Source: Actinotignum schaalii_C (GTDB taxonomy: Bacteria > Actinomycetota > Actinomycetes > Actinomycetales > Actinomycetaceae). From it: DNA of 64,000 bases. Position numbers and translations under genes: made by a program. The stretch spans positions 53,616 to 117,615 of the forward strand of contig NZ_JAWUEL010000002.1 in NCBI RefSeq assembly GCF_034119425.1, in the 5' to 3' direction. Positions within the stretch are counted from its first letter, which is position 1. Each line of letters begins with the position of its first letter. Under the pieces are notes generated by a model, which worked only from the letters and a program-made list of their open reading frames with translations, was not told the origin of the DNA and made no database searches. This document shows positions 43,936 to 52,639 of the stretch, in pieces.

Positions 43936-44829
43936 ATGAGTGTTAACGACGGCGTGCGCCTCGACGGGGCGAGAGTACAAAATCGCGGCCGCGGACGCGG
44001 TGCCTTCATCGGCGGTGGCATGGGCGTGACCGGCATCATTATTGCCCTGGTGTGGTACATAGTAACCGGCACTCCCCCGCCGGCGGCCCTCTCCCCCGGC
44101 GGGTCACCTCAGGAAAACTCCGCCCAGCAATCCACCACGTCCGATTTTGCGGACAAGTGCCGTACCGGGGCGGATGCCAATGCCTCCACCGAGTGTTTTA
44201 TGGTGGCGATAGCTCAATCCCTCGACACTTTTTGGGAAGGTGAACTTCCCCGCTCGGCTCGCACCCCCTATGAGCTTCCCGGATTCGCACTCTTTTCCGA
44301 GGGAGTAAGCACCGGGTGCGGGAATGCCTCCAGTCAGGTGGGTCCCTTCTACTGCCCCGCCGATAGAACCGTCTACCTCGACACCACCTTTTTTGACGAG
44401 CTAGAAGCTAATTTTGGGGCAGAGAACACCACCCTGGTACAGGCCTATGTGGTGGCCCACGAATTCGGGCATCATATCCAAAATCTCACCGGGGTATTCG
44501 AGCGTATTAATCCGCGTGATACCGGCCCCGGTTCTTCGCAGGTACGCTCGGAGTTGCAAGCTGATTGCTTCGCTGGCCTCTGGCTGCATCACGCTGCAAG
44601 CACGGTGGATCCGGCCAGCGGGATACCGATTCTGCAAGCCCCCACCCGTGAGCAGCTCGCCAGCGCGATTGATGCCGCGGCAGCGATCGGCGATGACCAT
44701 ATCCAAGAAAGCGCCGGGATGGCTGTCAACCCGGAAAAATTCTCCCATGGGTCATCTGCCCAGCGGATGGATGCACTGACAACCGGCTATGAAACAGGCG
44801 ATTTCCATGCCTGCAATACCTGGCGCTAA
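43936..44829 (+). CDS. Neutral zinc metallopeptidase, YpfJ-like, membrane-anchored
   Basis: A 297-residue protein. An N-terminal membrane segment (GGGMGVTGIIIALVWYIVTG, about 28-48) leaves the rest outside. The active site is VAHEFGHHIQNLTG near residue 172 with HExxH-like HEFGHH and a downstream ELQADCFAGLW near 211 giving a third ligand. Four cysteines may form disulfides (CRTGADANASTEC, CGNASSQVGPFYC). The start MSVNDGVRLDGARVQNR was chosen over a 16-residue upstream extension. Role likely in cell-envelope or secreted protein processing; substrate unknown. Confidence 0.87.
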   Translation: MSVNDGVRLDGARVQNRGRGRGAFIGGGMGVTGIIIALVWYIVTGTPPPAALSPGGSPQENSAQQSTTSDFADKCRTGADANASTECFMVAIAQSLDTFWEGELPRSARTPYELPGFALFSEGVSTGCGNASSQVGPFYCPADRTVYLDTTFFDELEANFGAENTTLVQAYVVAHEFGHHIQNLTGVFERINPRDTGPGSSQVRSELQADCFAGLWLHHAASTVDPASGIPILQAPTREQLASAIDAAAAIGDDHIQESAGMAVNPEKFSHGSSAQRMDALTTGYETGDFHACNTWR

Positions 44830-44849
44830 AGGGGCGCTGGCGGAAGCGG

Positions 44850-44877
44850 CGTGCGCCCAGAGTTTTCTGGGCGCACG
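44850..44877. terminator. Bidirectional terminator between zinc peptidase and sufT
   Basis: An 11-bp stem, 44850-44860 with 44867-44877, and a loop AGTTTT between convergent genes. Confidence 0.8.
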
Positions 44878-44889
44878 GGCGTCGTCGTA

Positions 44890-45348
44890 CTAAATATTGA
44901 AACCGAGGGCGCGCAGGTCATCGCGGCCGTCTTCGGTAATGCGTTCGGGGCCCCACGGCGGTAGCCACACCCAGTTAATATCCACGTCGTCAACAAGATC
45001 CTCCGTGGCGATAATGATGCCGTCAGTAATGGCATCTGTAAGCGGGCAGGCCGGCGAAGTGAGAGTCATATCGAGGTGGAGGTGGCGGCCGTTCGTGGTC
45101 ACGCCGTAGACCAGGCCGAGGTCGACGATATTGACGCCCAGCTCCGGATCGATAACCTCTTTCATCGCCTCGAGGACGAGGTAAGGGTCGACGTCATCCA
45201 CCGGGCTATCGCCATCCGTGTAAATAACTTCACCAATATGTTCCTCGGCCGCCGTCGGAGTCGCTTGAGGAATGCTCGTCGCGCTCAAGGTTTCCGCTAC
45301 GGGCACTGTGGCCTCGGGTACCGGCGAGGTTGTGTCCTTCTCCGTCAT
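44890..45348 (-). CDS. sufT: SufT, MIP18/DUF59-type Fe-S assembly protein
   Basis: A 152-residue protein. The first 45 residues are Thr/Ala/Pro-rich and probably disordered; the MIP18 domain follows with AMKEVIDPELGVNIVDLGLVYGV near residue 61, TSPACPLTDAI near 97 and VWLPPWGPERIT near 127. The Cys in ACPL is the usual reactive residue. SufT helps mature Fe-S proteins under high demand. The start overlaps the sufU stop by 4 nt; it is the last gene of the suf operon. Confidence 0.92.
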   Translation of the reverse strand: MTEKDTTSPVPEATVPVAETLSATSIPQATPTAAEEHIGEVIYTDGDSPVDDVDPYLVLEAMKEVIDPELGVNIVDLGLVYGVTTNGRHLHLDMTLTSPACPLTDAITDGIIIATEDLVDDVDINWVWLPPWGPERITEDGRDDLRALGFNI

Positions 45349-45950
45349 TGTTCCGGGGTCTCCTTCGTGTTCTGCGACACATGTCCCGCGACGTCCTTCG
45401 TCGCGGAGATGCTCTCCTGCCCGTTGGAATTGCCGAGATGCTGAAGAGCTTCGTCAGTTGCTTCGCGGACCGCCATCCAGCCAAGCAGCGCGCATTTGAT
45501 ACGCATGGGGAACCGCGCGACACCGTGAAAAGCGGCGGCATCTTCCAGCGCATCCGCGGCTGCCTCCGACAGCTCCGCCCCGCGGCTATCCATCATCTCG
45601 CGGAAATAAGTGTAGAGCGCGGCGAGATGCTCGATAGACTGCCCGGCGACCAGGTCATTCATAATGGAAATCGAGGCCTGGGAAATAGAACACCCCTGCC
45701 CTCGCCAAGCAAGCTCGGCGATCTTCTCCCCATCCGGGGACAGGCGCACCTCAAGGGTCACTTCATCCCCGCACATGGGATTGACCTGGGTGGACTCCCC
45801 ATGCGGCCCGGCCTGCAGGGCCGCATCAGCCGCGTTGCCCCCGGTAGCCGCACCCGCGCCGGCTCCCACCGGCGCCAGCTCGCCTTCCCCGTGACGTTCA
45901 CGCGCCGCGTCAAGAATAATCTGCTGGTAAAGCTCATCGAGTTCGCTCAC
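45345..45950 (-). CDS. sufU: SufU, zinc-dependent sulfurtransferase of Fe-S assembly
   Basis: A 201-residue SufU-like protein. Ligands are Cys in NPMCGDE near residue 58, Cys in GQGCSISQA near 89 and Cys in MRIKCALLGW, with the Asp after CG. In SufS/SufU systems, SufU accepts persulfide from SufS. An Ala/Gly-rich insert of about 25 residues (about 26-55) lies between the QQIILD helix and NPMCGDE, absent from typical SufU. It lies between sufS (4 nt away) and sufT (4-nt overlap). Confidence 0.92.
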   Translation of the reverse strand: MSELDELYQQIILDAARERHGEGELAPVGAGAGAATGGNAADAALQAGPHGESTQVNPMCGDEVTLEVRLSPDGEKIAELAWRGQGCSISQASISIMNDLVAGQSIEHLAALYTYFREMMDSRGAELSEAAADALEDAAAFHGVARFPMRIKCALLGWMAVREATDEALQHLGNSNGQESISATKDVAGHVSQNTKETPEQ

Positions 45951-45954
45951 GTAC

Positions 45955-47226
45955 CTATCCTTCCGCCCGGAAATAGCCGCGGACCTGGCTCAACGCCTCC
46001 AGAAACACGTCGATATCCGAGCTTGTTGTATATATCCCCACGGAGGCACGCACCGAGGCAGGCACCCCGAAGAAATCGTGGATGGGCTGGGCACAATGGT
46101 GCCCCACCCGCACGGCAATACCGCGCGCATCCAAGAATTGCCCCACGTCATGCGGGTGCACACCGTCAACGGTAAAAGCCGCGATCCCGGTACGACCAAC
46201 TCCCCCGCGCGGTCCGAGCACCCGAATCCCCGGGATTTGCCCGAGGCCTTCGAGGAGCTGGACCGTCAGCGCATCTTCATAGCGTGCCACCTTCTCCATG
46301 CCGATAGCGCTGAGGTAATCAACCGCACGCGCAAGGCCCACAATCTGGGTGACCGGCTGACTTCCCGCCTCAAAACGCGCCGGCGGACGCGCATAGCGCG
46401 TTTTTTCCATCGTCACCCGTTCGATCATCGAGCCACCGAATTGGTAAGGCGGCAGATCCGCGAGGAGTTCTTCACGCCCGTACAGCACACCCACACCGGT
46501 GGGCCCGTACATTTTATGTCCTGAAAAAGCAGCGAAATCCACGTCCAGCTCCCGGACATTCACGGGCAGGTGCGGCACCGATTGACAGGCATCCAGAACT
46601 GTAAAAGCACCCACCGCGCGGGCAGCTTCCACGATCTGCGCTACCGGAGATACCGCCCCGGTCACATTCGAAACGTGGGTGAAAGCAACGATACGAGTGC
46701 GCCGCCCGATAACCCCGAGACTAGCCGGGTCAATTCGTCCTTCGCTATCCAGCTCAAGCCACGTGAGTCGGGCGCCGGTACGTTCACACAGCTCTTGCCA
46801 AGGCAGCAGATTCGCGTGGTGTTCGGCCCGGGTGACCACAATGTCGTCACCGGCACGCAGCAGAAAACGATCCGCATTACCCCATCCGCGTCCCGCCGTG
46901 GCATTGGAGATCGCGTAGGCGAGGAGATTGAGGGACTGGGTGCTCCCGCTGGTCCACACTATTTCCTGGGGCGCCGCCCCGATGAAGACCGCCACTTTCG
47001 CGCGGGCTTCTTCGTAAGCCACGGTAGATTCCTCCGCGAGAAGGTGGCTGCCGCGTTTGACCGCTCCGTTGGAGCGCGTATCGAAATCCACCATCGCGTC
47101 CAGAACGGCGCGCGGACGCTGCGCCGTCGCCCCGGAATCTAAGTACACGAGGGTCTGGCCGGCGCGCATCGGGCGGGCGAGGATCGGGAAATCTTCCCGC
47201 GCCACCAGCGGGCGCACGGCGCTCAC
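45955..47226 (-). CDS. sufS: Cysteine desulfurase SufS
   Basis: A 423-residue PLP enzyme that takes sulfur from L-cysteine. The PLP Lys lies in FSGHKMYGPTG near residue 234; TSGSTQSLNLLAYA near 91 binds cofactor phosphate; the active-site Cys lies in VRVGHHCAQPIHDFFG near 377. Group II (SufS-like) length with the short Cys loop. Adjacent to sufC with no gap and 4 nt before sufU, its partner. Confidence 0.96.
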   Translation of the reverse strand: MSAVRPLVAREDFPILARPMRAGQTLVYLDSGATAQRPRAVLDAMVDFDTRSNGAVKRGSHLLAEESTVAYEEARAKVAVFIGAAPQEIVWTSGSTQSLNLLAYAISNATAGRGWGNADRFLLRAGDDIVVTRAEHHANLLPWQELCERTGARLTWLELDSEGRIDPASLGVIGRRTRIVAFTHVSNVTGAVSPVAQIVEAARAVGAFTVLDACQSVPHLPVNVRELDVDFAAFSGHKMYGPTGVGVLYGREELLADLPPYQFGGSMIERVTMEKTRYARPPARFEAGSQPVTQIVGLARAVDYLSAIGMEKVARYEDALTVQLLEGLGQIPGIRVLGPRGGVGRTGIAAFTVDGVHPHDVGQFLDARGIAVRVGHHCAQPIHDFFGVPASVRASVGIYTTSSDIDVFLEALSQVRGYFRAEG

Positions 47227-47988
47227 CTACTTCGCCTCCGCTTCGATGTAGCTGTCGTAACCGGAAGCTTCCAGTTCGCTTGCCAGATCAGGTCCGCCGG
47301 TGCGCACAATCTTGCCGCCGGCGAAAACGTGGACGTAATCGGGTTTGACGTACTGCAAAATTCGGTTGTAGTGGGTGATGAGCAACAGCGAATTACCGGT
47401 GCGTTCATGCACATCGACGATCCCTTCAGAAACCACGCGCAGCGCATCTACGTCTAGGCCGGAATCCGTTTCGTCCAAAACGGCGATCTTCGGTTCCAGT
47501 AATTCCATCTGGAGCACTTCGGTGCGTTTCTTCTCCCCACCGGAGAAGCCCACATTGAGATCACGCTTGATGAAATCGGCATCCACGCGCAATTTCTCCG
47601 TGACCTTGCGCAATGCCTGGGACCATTCACGCAGTTTCGGAGCTTCTCCGTCAATCGCGGTTTTCGCGGTGCGCAGGAAATTCGAGACAGATACCCCCGG
47701 TACTTCAACCGGGTACTGCATGGCGAGGAAAAGTCCCTCGCGGGCGCGTTCATCAGCGGTCATATCCGTAATATCCACGCCGTCGAGCAGCACCTGACCG
47801 GAGGTGATCTCATAGGAAGGATGCCCGGCCAGCGCGTACGCCGTGGTCGATTTACCCGAACCGTTCGGGCCCATAATCGCGTGGATCTCATTATCACCGA
47901 TATGCAAGTTGACACCGTGCAGAATCGGTTTGGGGCCTTCGGGAGTGATCACCGAGGCGTGCAGATCAATAATATCGAGAGTAGCCAT
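47227..47988 (-). CDS. sufC: SufC, ATPase of the SufBCD scaffold
   Basis: A 253-residue ABC ATPase. Walker A GPNGSGKST near residue 39, Q-loop, signature FSGGEKKRTEVLQM near 150, Walker B IAVLDETDSGLD near 169 and H-loop TH near 206. It powers opening of the SufB-SufD dimer for cluster assembly. The TAATG junction shares one base with the preceding Rieske gene. Confidence 0.97.
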   Translation of the reverse strand: MATLDIIDLHASVITPEGPKPILHGVNLHIGDNEIHAIMGPNGSGKSTTAYALAGHPSYEITSGQVLLDGVDITDMTADERAREGLFLAMQYPVEVPGVSVSNFLRTAKTAIDGEAPKLREWSQALRKVTEKLRVDADFIKRDLNVGFSGGEKKRTEVLQMELLEPKIAVLDETDSGLDVDALRVVSEGIVDVHERTGNSLLLITHYNRILQYVKPDYVHVFAGGKIVRTGGPDLASELEASGYDSYIEAEAK

Positions 47989-48335
47989 TACTTCTCCTCA
48001 GGTCTTGTGTCCACGTCAATAAAAACGCGGCCGTCATTATCGCAGGTCAAGGGGTAGACGGGCACGGGTGTGACCGCCGGGAGCGTGAGCGCACGCCCGG
48101 AACACAGGTCGAATTCCGCCCCGTGTTTGGGACATTCAATTGTGGTATCAAAAACTTCGCCGTCGCTGAGATTGACGTCTTCGTGAGTGCAGATATCGCC
48201 CACGGCATGCCAGGTGCCGTGGCAGTCGCGTGCGATGCATACCGGTACGACGGCGCCGTTAGCAGCGCGGACTTCCACGCTCAGGGCGCTTTCCGGCTCG
48301 AGATCCGCGGTGGTACACACCTGCTGCCAGCTCAT
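47988..48335 (-). CDS. Rieske-type ferredoxin in the suf operon
   Basis: A 115-residue small non-heme-iron ferredoxin. The [2Fe-2S] ligands are Cys-x-His in CTHEDV near residue 68 and Cys-x-x-His in CPKHGAEFD near 86, the Rieske pattern. Proteins of this kind are regularly inserted between sufD and sufC in actinobacteria; an electron-transfer role in assembly is inferred. It overlaps sufD by 4 nt. Confidence 0.9.
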   Translation of the reverse strand: MSWQQVCTTADLEPESALSVEVRAANGAVVPVCIARDCHGTWHAVGDICTHEDVNLSDGEVFDTTIECPKHGAEFDLCSGRALTLPAVTPVPVYPLTCDNDGRVFIDVDTRPEEK

Positions 48336-49513
48336 GCATCCTCCCCGTTTCCGGCATCGGCTAAATCGAGTTCCCGTTCGATGGCATCCATGAGCTTGGT
48401 GCGCACCGAATCCACTTCGATCTGCTCCACCAATTCGGCGAAGAAACCGCGCACTACCAGGCGGCGCGCCACATCGGCGGGAATTCCCCGTGCCATGAGG
48501 TAGAAGAGTTGTTCATCATCAAAACGGCCCGTTGCTGAGGCATGCCCAGCCCCAGCGATATCTCCGGTGAGAATCTCCAGGTTAGGCACCGAATCGGCCT
48601 TGGCTCCCTCGGTGAGTACCAGGTTGCGGTTGAGTTCGTAGGTATCCGTCTGGGCGGCCTGAGCCCGGATGAGCACATCCCCGATCCACACCGAATGCGC
48701 CTCATCGCCCTGGAGCGCACCCTTGTAGGTAGCGCGAGATTTGCAGTGCGGGGCCACGTGATCCACGAAAATGCGGTGCTCGTGATGCTGGTGGCTTTCG
48801 GTGATATAGGCACCCAGCAGCTCGCTATCGGAACGCTCTCCTTCCAATTCGCACGCGGTGGTCATGCGGATGAGATCCCCGCCGATGGTCACCACGATAT
48901 GCCGGAATTTTGCGCCTTCTCCCACTCGGATCCGCTGGGCGGAATGTTGGGAAGCACAGCGTTCCTGTTCCTGCACGGAAACAACGGTGAGATCCGCATG
49001 CGCCCCCACCTCAATTTCCACGGTTTCGGTGAGGTTGCCGCTACCGGTGTGCTCGAGCACTACGGTGCCGCTAGCCTCCGGGGCCGCGGTAATAAGGGTG
49101 TGGGCAACGCTCAGCTTTCCTTCCCCGTTGATAATGGCGACGACGTCCGCGTGCTCGCTTCCATCGAGGGTGACGATATGCGCACGCTGAAAAGCGGACC
49201 AGGCGAGGGCCGCCGCGCGGTCGTCGGGTTTCCCGACTGTACCTAAGCGCGGATCGCTGCGGTCCACTTCTTCCACACAGGCACCGCCCACGACGGTGGC
49301 GGTGACGGTGGCATCTCGCACCCCCTCCACGTCCTTAATGAACGGGGCTACCCGATCCATCGGCGTAAAACGCCAATCTTCTTCCTCTCCGGTTCCGCGC
49401 GGAATCGGGAACTCCTCCGGATTAAAGGAGGCGAAGCGATCCGAGCGGTCGGCGTGCGCGGTATGGAATCCTTCATCTGCCAGCACCGCCTGGGAATGAT
49501 CAGTACTGACCAT
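48332..49513 (-). CDS. sufD: SufD, scaffold subunit
   Basis: A 393-residue beta-helix protein. Key parts are the TYKGALQGDEAHSVWIGDVLI region near residue 256 (homologous to SufB YRG...), GHASATGRFDDEQLFYLMARG near 330 and LVRGFFAELVEQI near 356. It forms SufBC2D with SufB and SufC. Start overlaps the sufB stop (TAATG). Confidence 0.94.
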   Translation of the reverse strand: MVSTDHSQAVLADEGFHTAHADRSDRFASFNPEEFPIPRGTGEEEDWRFTPMDRVAPFIKDVEGVRDATVTATVVGGACVEEVDRSDPRLGTVGKPDDRAAALAWSAFQRAHIVTLDGSEHADVVAIINGEGKLSVAHTLITAAPEASGTVVLEHTGSGNLTETVEIEVGAHADLTVVSVQEQERCASQHSAQRIRVGEGAKFRHIVVTIGGDLIRMTTACELEGERSDSELLGAYITESHQHHEHRIFVDHVAPHCKSRATYKGALQGDEAHSVWIGDVLIRAQAAQTDTYELNRNLVLTEGAKADSVPNLEILTGDIAGAGHASATGRFDDEQLFYLMARGIPADVARRLVVRGFFAELVEQIEVDSVRTKLMDAIERELDLADAGNGEDA

Positions 49514-50964
49514 TAGCCCACACTCCCTTCCATTTGCAGATCAATAAGACGATTGAGTTCGAGTGCGTATTCCATAGGCAGTTCCCGAGCGATGGGCTCT
49601 ACGAAACCGCGCACGATCATACCCATGGCTTCCTGCTCGGATAGGCCACGTTGCATGAGATAGAAGAGCTGTTCCTCGCTCACCTTCGTCACGGTGGCTT
49701 CGTGCCCCATCTCGACGTCGTCCGTGCGTACGTCCACGTACGGGTAGGTATCCGTGCGGGAAATATCGTCTACGAGCAGCGCATCGCAGACCACATTAGA
49801 TTTCGAGCCACGAGCATCTTCCGAAACCTGCACGAGACCGCGATAGGAGGAGCGCCCGCCCCCGCGCGAAATCGACTTCGAGACAATCGAGGAGGTGGTA
49901 TTCGGCGCCAGGTGCTGCATTTTCGCGCCGGTATCCTGATGCTGGCCGGGGCCGGAGAAAGCCGCGGAAAGCGCTTCCCCGTGCGCGTGTTCACCCAGGA
50001 GCACACAAGCCGGGTATTTCATATTGAGACGTGAACCGATATTACCGTCCACCCATTCCATCGTGGCCCCCTCTGCTACGGTCGCACGCTGGGTGACGAG
50101 GTTGAGCACGTTATTCGACCAATTCTGGATCGTGGTGTAACGGCAGTGGGCGTTCTTTTTCACAATGATTTCTACGATGGCGGCGTGGAGGGAGTCCTCA
50201 GAGTAGATCGGGGCGGTACAGCCTTCCACGTAGTGCACGTAGGAGCCTTCATCACAAATAATGAGCGTACGTTCAAACTGCCCCATTGCCTGGGTGTTGA
50301 TACGGAAGTACGCCTGCAAGGGAATATCCACGTGGACATTCTTCGGGACATAAATGAAAGAGCCACCCGACCATACCGCGGTATTGAGGGATGCGAATTT
50401 ATTATCGCCGGCCGGAATAACGGTACCGAAGTATTCCCGCACCAGGTCCTCGTGCTCACGCAGTGCGGTATCGGTATCCACGAAAATAACGCCCTGTTCT
50501 TCCAAATCCGCGCGAATCGAGTTGTAGACCACCTCGGATTCGTACTGGGCAGCCACCCCGGCCACCAGGCGTTCTTTTTCAGCTTCCGGGATGCCGAGCC
50601 GGTCATAGGTGTTTTTGATCTCCGGGGGAAGATCGTTCCAATCGGTCACCTGGCGGTCGGTGGCACGCACGAAGTATTTGAAGTCATCAAAGTTGATACC
50701 GGAAAGATCAGCTCCCCACGTGGGCATGGGGCGTTTCTCAAAAAGGCGCAAAGCGCGCAGGCGCCGTTTGAGCATCCATTCCGGTTCTTCCTTCGCCGCG
50801 CTAATCGCGCGCACGACACCTTCATCTAGACCGCGGCGCGCGTGAGCCCCGGCGGTATCGGTATCGTGCCACCCAAATTCATAGGCGCCAGACAGGTTCG
50901 CAATAACGTGTTCCTGCTGCGCCACGGCCTCCGCAATTGCTGCCTCGTGCCGTGTTTGTGCCAT
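49513..50964 (-). CDS. sufB: SufB, scaffold subunit
   Basis: A 483-residue protein, SufB length. SGGSFIYVPKNVHVDIPLQAYFRIN near residue 201, EGCTAPIYSEDSLHAA near 247, SSYRGLVQVSEDARGSKSNVVCDALL near 375 and the C-terminal VSEEQLFYLMQRGLSEQEAM. The conserved Cys405-like residue in SNVVCDALL and the Glu in the VSEDARG region fit the proposed cluster-binding site. No intein is present, unlike mycobacterial SufB. First structural gene after sufR. Confidence 0.97.
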   Translation of the reverse strand: MAQTRHEAAIAEAVAQQEHVIANLSGAYEFGWHDTDTAGAHARRGLDEGVVRAISAAKEEPEWMLKRRLRALRLFEKRPMPTWGADLSGINFDDFKYFVRATDRQVTDWNDLPPEIKNTYDRLGIPEAEKERLVAGVAAQYESEVVYNSIRADLEEQGVIFVDTDTALREHEDLVREYFGTVIPAGDNKFASLNTAVWSGGSFIYVPKNVHVDIPLQAYFRINTQAMGQFERTLIICDEGSYVHYVEGCTAPIYSEDSLHAAIVEIIVKKNAHCRYTTIQNWSNNVLNLVTQRATVAEGATMEWVDGNIGSRLNMKYPACVLLGEHAHGEALSAAFSGPGQHQDTGAKMQHLAPNTTSSIVSKSISRGGGRSSYRGLVQVSEDARGSKSNVVCDALLVDDISRTDTYPYVDVRTDDVEMGHEATVTKVSEEQLFYLMQRGLSEQEAMGMIVRGFVEPIARELPMEYALELNRLIDLQMEGSVG

Positions 50965-50979
50965 GTGTTTCCTCCCGAT

Positions 50980-51669
50980 TTAAACGCTGTTAGCGTGCAG
51001 CGTCACCGTGCACACGTGACTCCCCGATGCAATGGTTGCCAACCGCTGCACGGGAACCCCGAGTAGTTCGTGAAAAGCGCGGGTTTCCGCCGCGCATAAA
51101 AAGTTATTCTGTGTGGCGACGTCGCGCAGGGGGCAGCGCCCCTGACACAACTGGATCATCTGCCGCGGCCCATCCTGGGTACCCGGAACATCGCGAACCG
51201 AAGCGGCATAACCATCTTGGGTGAGGGCTCGCGCCAGACGGCGCAACCGTTCCACCGAATTTTCCGTATCCCCAAGCACATCGCGGTAACGAGCGACCAA
51301 AGCACGCTCGCGGCGGCGCGCAAATTCCGCCACTCCGGCCTCCCCCAGATTTTCACGCAGAAAATCAAGAGCTGCATTCGCCATGGTGTGATAAGAGGTT
51401 GCTCCGGCATTCTGCCCGGCATCCGTTGCCACGTAGTAGCGTGCTGGCCGCCCGGCCCGCGCCTCACGCTGCCCGGGTTTCTCACATTCGGTAATAGCAC
51501 CCGCATCTTCGAGCGCCACAAGATGGCGCCGCACCCCAGCTGGAGTAAGGATAGCTAAGCGGGCAAGTTCCGTGGCGCTAATGGGTCCGCGTTCCATAAT
51601 GAGACGCAGAATACCTTCGCGGGTTGTTTCTTCACGGGGGCGGATCTTTGCGCCTTCATCTTCGGACAC
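50980..51669 (-). CDS. sufR: SufR, Fe-S-sensing repressor of the suf operon
   Basis: A 229-residue winged-helix regulator of the DeoR/SufR type. The HTH spans about 14-60 (TREGILRLIMERGPISATELARLAILTPAGVRRHL), and the C-terminal half carries the cluster cysteines CQGRCPL near residue 173, C in NNFLCAAE near 188 and C in SHVCTV near 217. Holo-SufR represses suf; apo-SufR releases it. GTG at 51669 was chosen since it sits 14 residues before the HTH; upstream in-frame GTGs exist up to 51765. It lies 15 nt before sufB. Confidence 0.9.
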   Translation of the reverse strand: MSEDEGAKIRPREETTREGILRLIMERGPISATELARLAILTPAGVRRHLVALEDAGAITECEKPGQREARAGRPARYYVATDAGQNAGATSYHTMANAALDFLRENLGEAGVAEFARRRERALVARYRDVLGDTENSVERLRRLARALTQDGYAASVRDVPGTQDGPRQMIQLCQGRCPLRDVATQNNFLCAAETRAFHELLGVPVQRLATIASGSHVCTVTLHANSV

Positions 51670-51767
51670 TTGGAACACCACCCCCGTTACAGTTCTACAT
51701 CCTCGCCAAGCACGTATGCGCGCCCGGACCACGACCGCAGGTTCTTTCGAATTGAGCACCGCCACTT

Positions 51768-51780
51768 ACCACGCGGTGGT
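51768..51780. promoter_or_regulatory. 13-bp inverted repeat upstream of sufR
   Basis: ACCACGCGGTGGT has perfect 5-bp arms around GCG, in the sufR leader between the CAAC-N6-GTTG site and the chosen start. Role unknown. Confidence 0.35.
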
Positions 51781-51813
51781 CGACCATATCTAGGACCTCG
51801 CCTCCCAATTAAA

Positions 51814-51827
51814 CAACACCAACGTTG
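51814..51827. promoter_or_regulatory. Candidate SufR operator
   Basis: CAAC-ACCAAC-GTTG matches the CAAC-N6-GTTG motif known for cyanobacterial SufR. It is about 145 nt upstream of the chosen sufR start and lies on the minus-strand side just ahead of a TTGTTT/TAGATA pair with 18-nt spacing, so bound SufR would block the promoter. Confidence 0.75.
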
Positions 51828-51927
51828 CGTAATCTAGTTTGGACAGCCTAACCGGACGGAAAAAAGACCGTTGTTACCGGCGCGGGTCCACACGCCCACA
51901 CGAGTTACGCTCGTGGCTAAGAGCGGT

Positions 51928-51971
51928 GCAGAACCGCCGTTGAACCGCTGTTAAACAGGCGTTGAACCGCA
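51928..51971. repeat. Four 11-bp tandem repeats
   Basis: Units at 51928, 51939, 51950 and 51961: GCAGAACCGCC, GTTGAACCGCT, GTTAAACAGGC, GTTGAACCGCA. The 11-bp period equals about one helical turn, so GAACCGC elements face the same side. They lie just after the NUDIX stop and upstream of the sufR promoter. Confidence 0.6.
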
Positions 51972-52000
51972 ACAGCGATCGGCCCGGACCCTCCTAGTCG

Positions 52001-52591
52001 TTAAGAGCTACGCGCCAGGTAAGCAAGTACCGCTGCCACCAGTTGCGGATTAGCAACTCGCCCGGTCATAATTGCCTCCCGCACCAGGGCTAGCGGCACC
52101 CACCGCACCTCAATTTCGGCCTCTTCATCCTCGCGAGCAAAAGCTGCCGCGGCTGGCTCGGGATTACGAGTGAGATAGACCGTGAGCTGCTCGTTAGTGA
52201 AACCGGGCGAGGTGTAGAAACGGGTAAGAAACTCCAGTTCCCCGGCGGCATAATCGGTTTCTTCGCGCAGTTCCCGGCGAGCGGCCTCCATCGGATCCTC
52301 ACCCTCTATATCGAGGATGCCAGCCGGAATTTCCCACAGGAGCGAGCGAACCGGAATCCGATACTGCCGGATAAGCAGTACTTCCTCAGGTGCGCCGTCG
52401 CCACTGCCCCGTACCGCAAGCACGGCCACCGCATCGCGGTGCTCCACCCAGTAACGATCCATTCGAGCTCCTACGCTGGGCAGTTCCACCGTATCCTCGT
52501 ACACGTTAATGAACGGAGACGTGAGCACGTTGCGCCGCTCCAGGAGCCGCATATGCTCGGGGCAGTACTCATCACTCAGACCGTTGTACAT
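52001..52591 (-). CDS. NUDIX hydrolase, ADP-ribose pyrophosphatase type
   Basis: A 196-residue protein. The Nudix box is complete, G-I-L-D-I near residue 90 then EAARRELREETDY with both Glu pairs, followed by the Pro-15-type region FTNEQLTVYL. The family hydrolyses ADP-ribose and similar nucleoside diphosphates. Start at MYNGLSDEY follows AAAGGAAA; an upstream 15-residue extension is rejected. It lies 48 nt after murJ. Confidence 0.9.
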   Translation of the reverse strand: MYNGLSDEYCPEHMRLLERRNVLTSPFINVYEDTVELPSVGARMDRYWVEHRDAVAVLAVRGSGDGAPEEVLLIRQYRIPVRSLLWEIPAGILDIEGEDPMEAARRELREETDYAAGELEFLTRFYTSPGFTNEQLTVYLTRNPEPAAAAFAREDEEAEIEVRWVPLALVREAIMTGRVANPQLVAAVLAYLARSS

Positions 52592-52639
52592 AAAATTTCC
52601 TTTCCCACCTGCGCGGGCGTGCAGGCCGCAGACCAAGTT

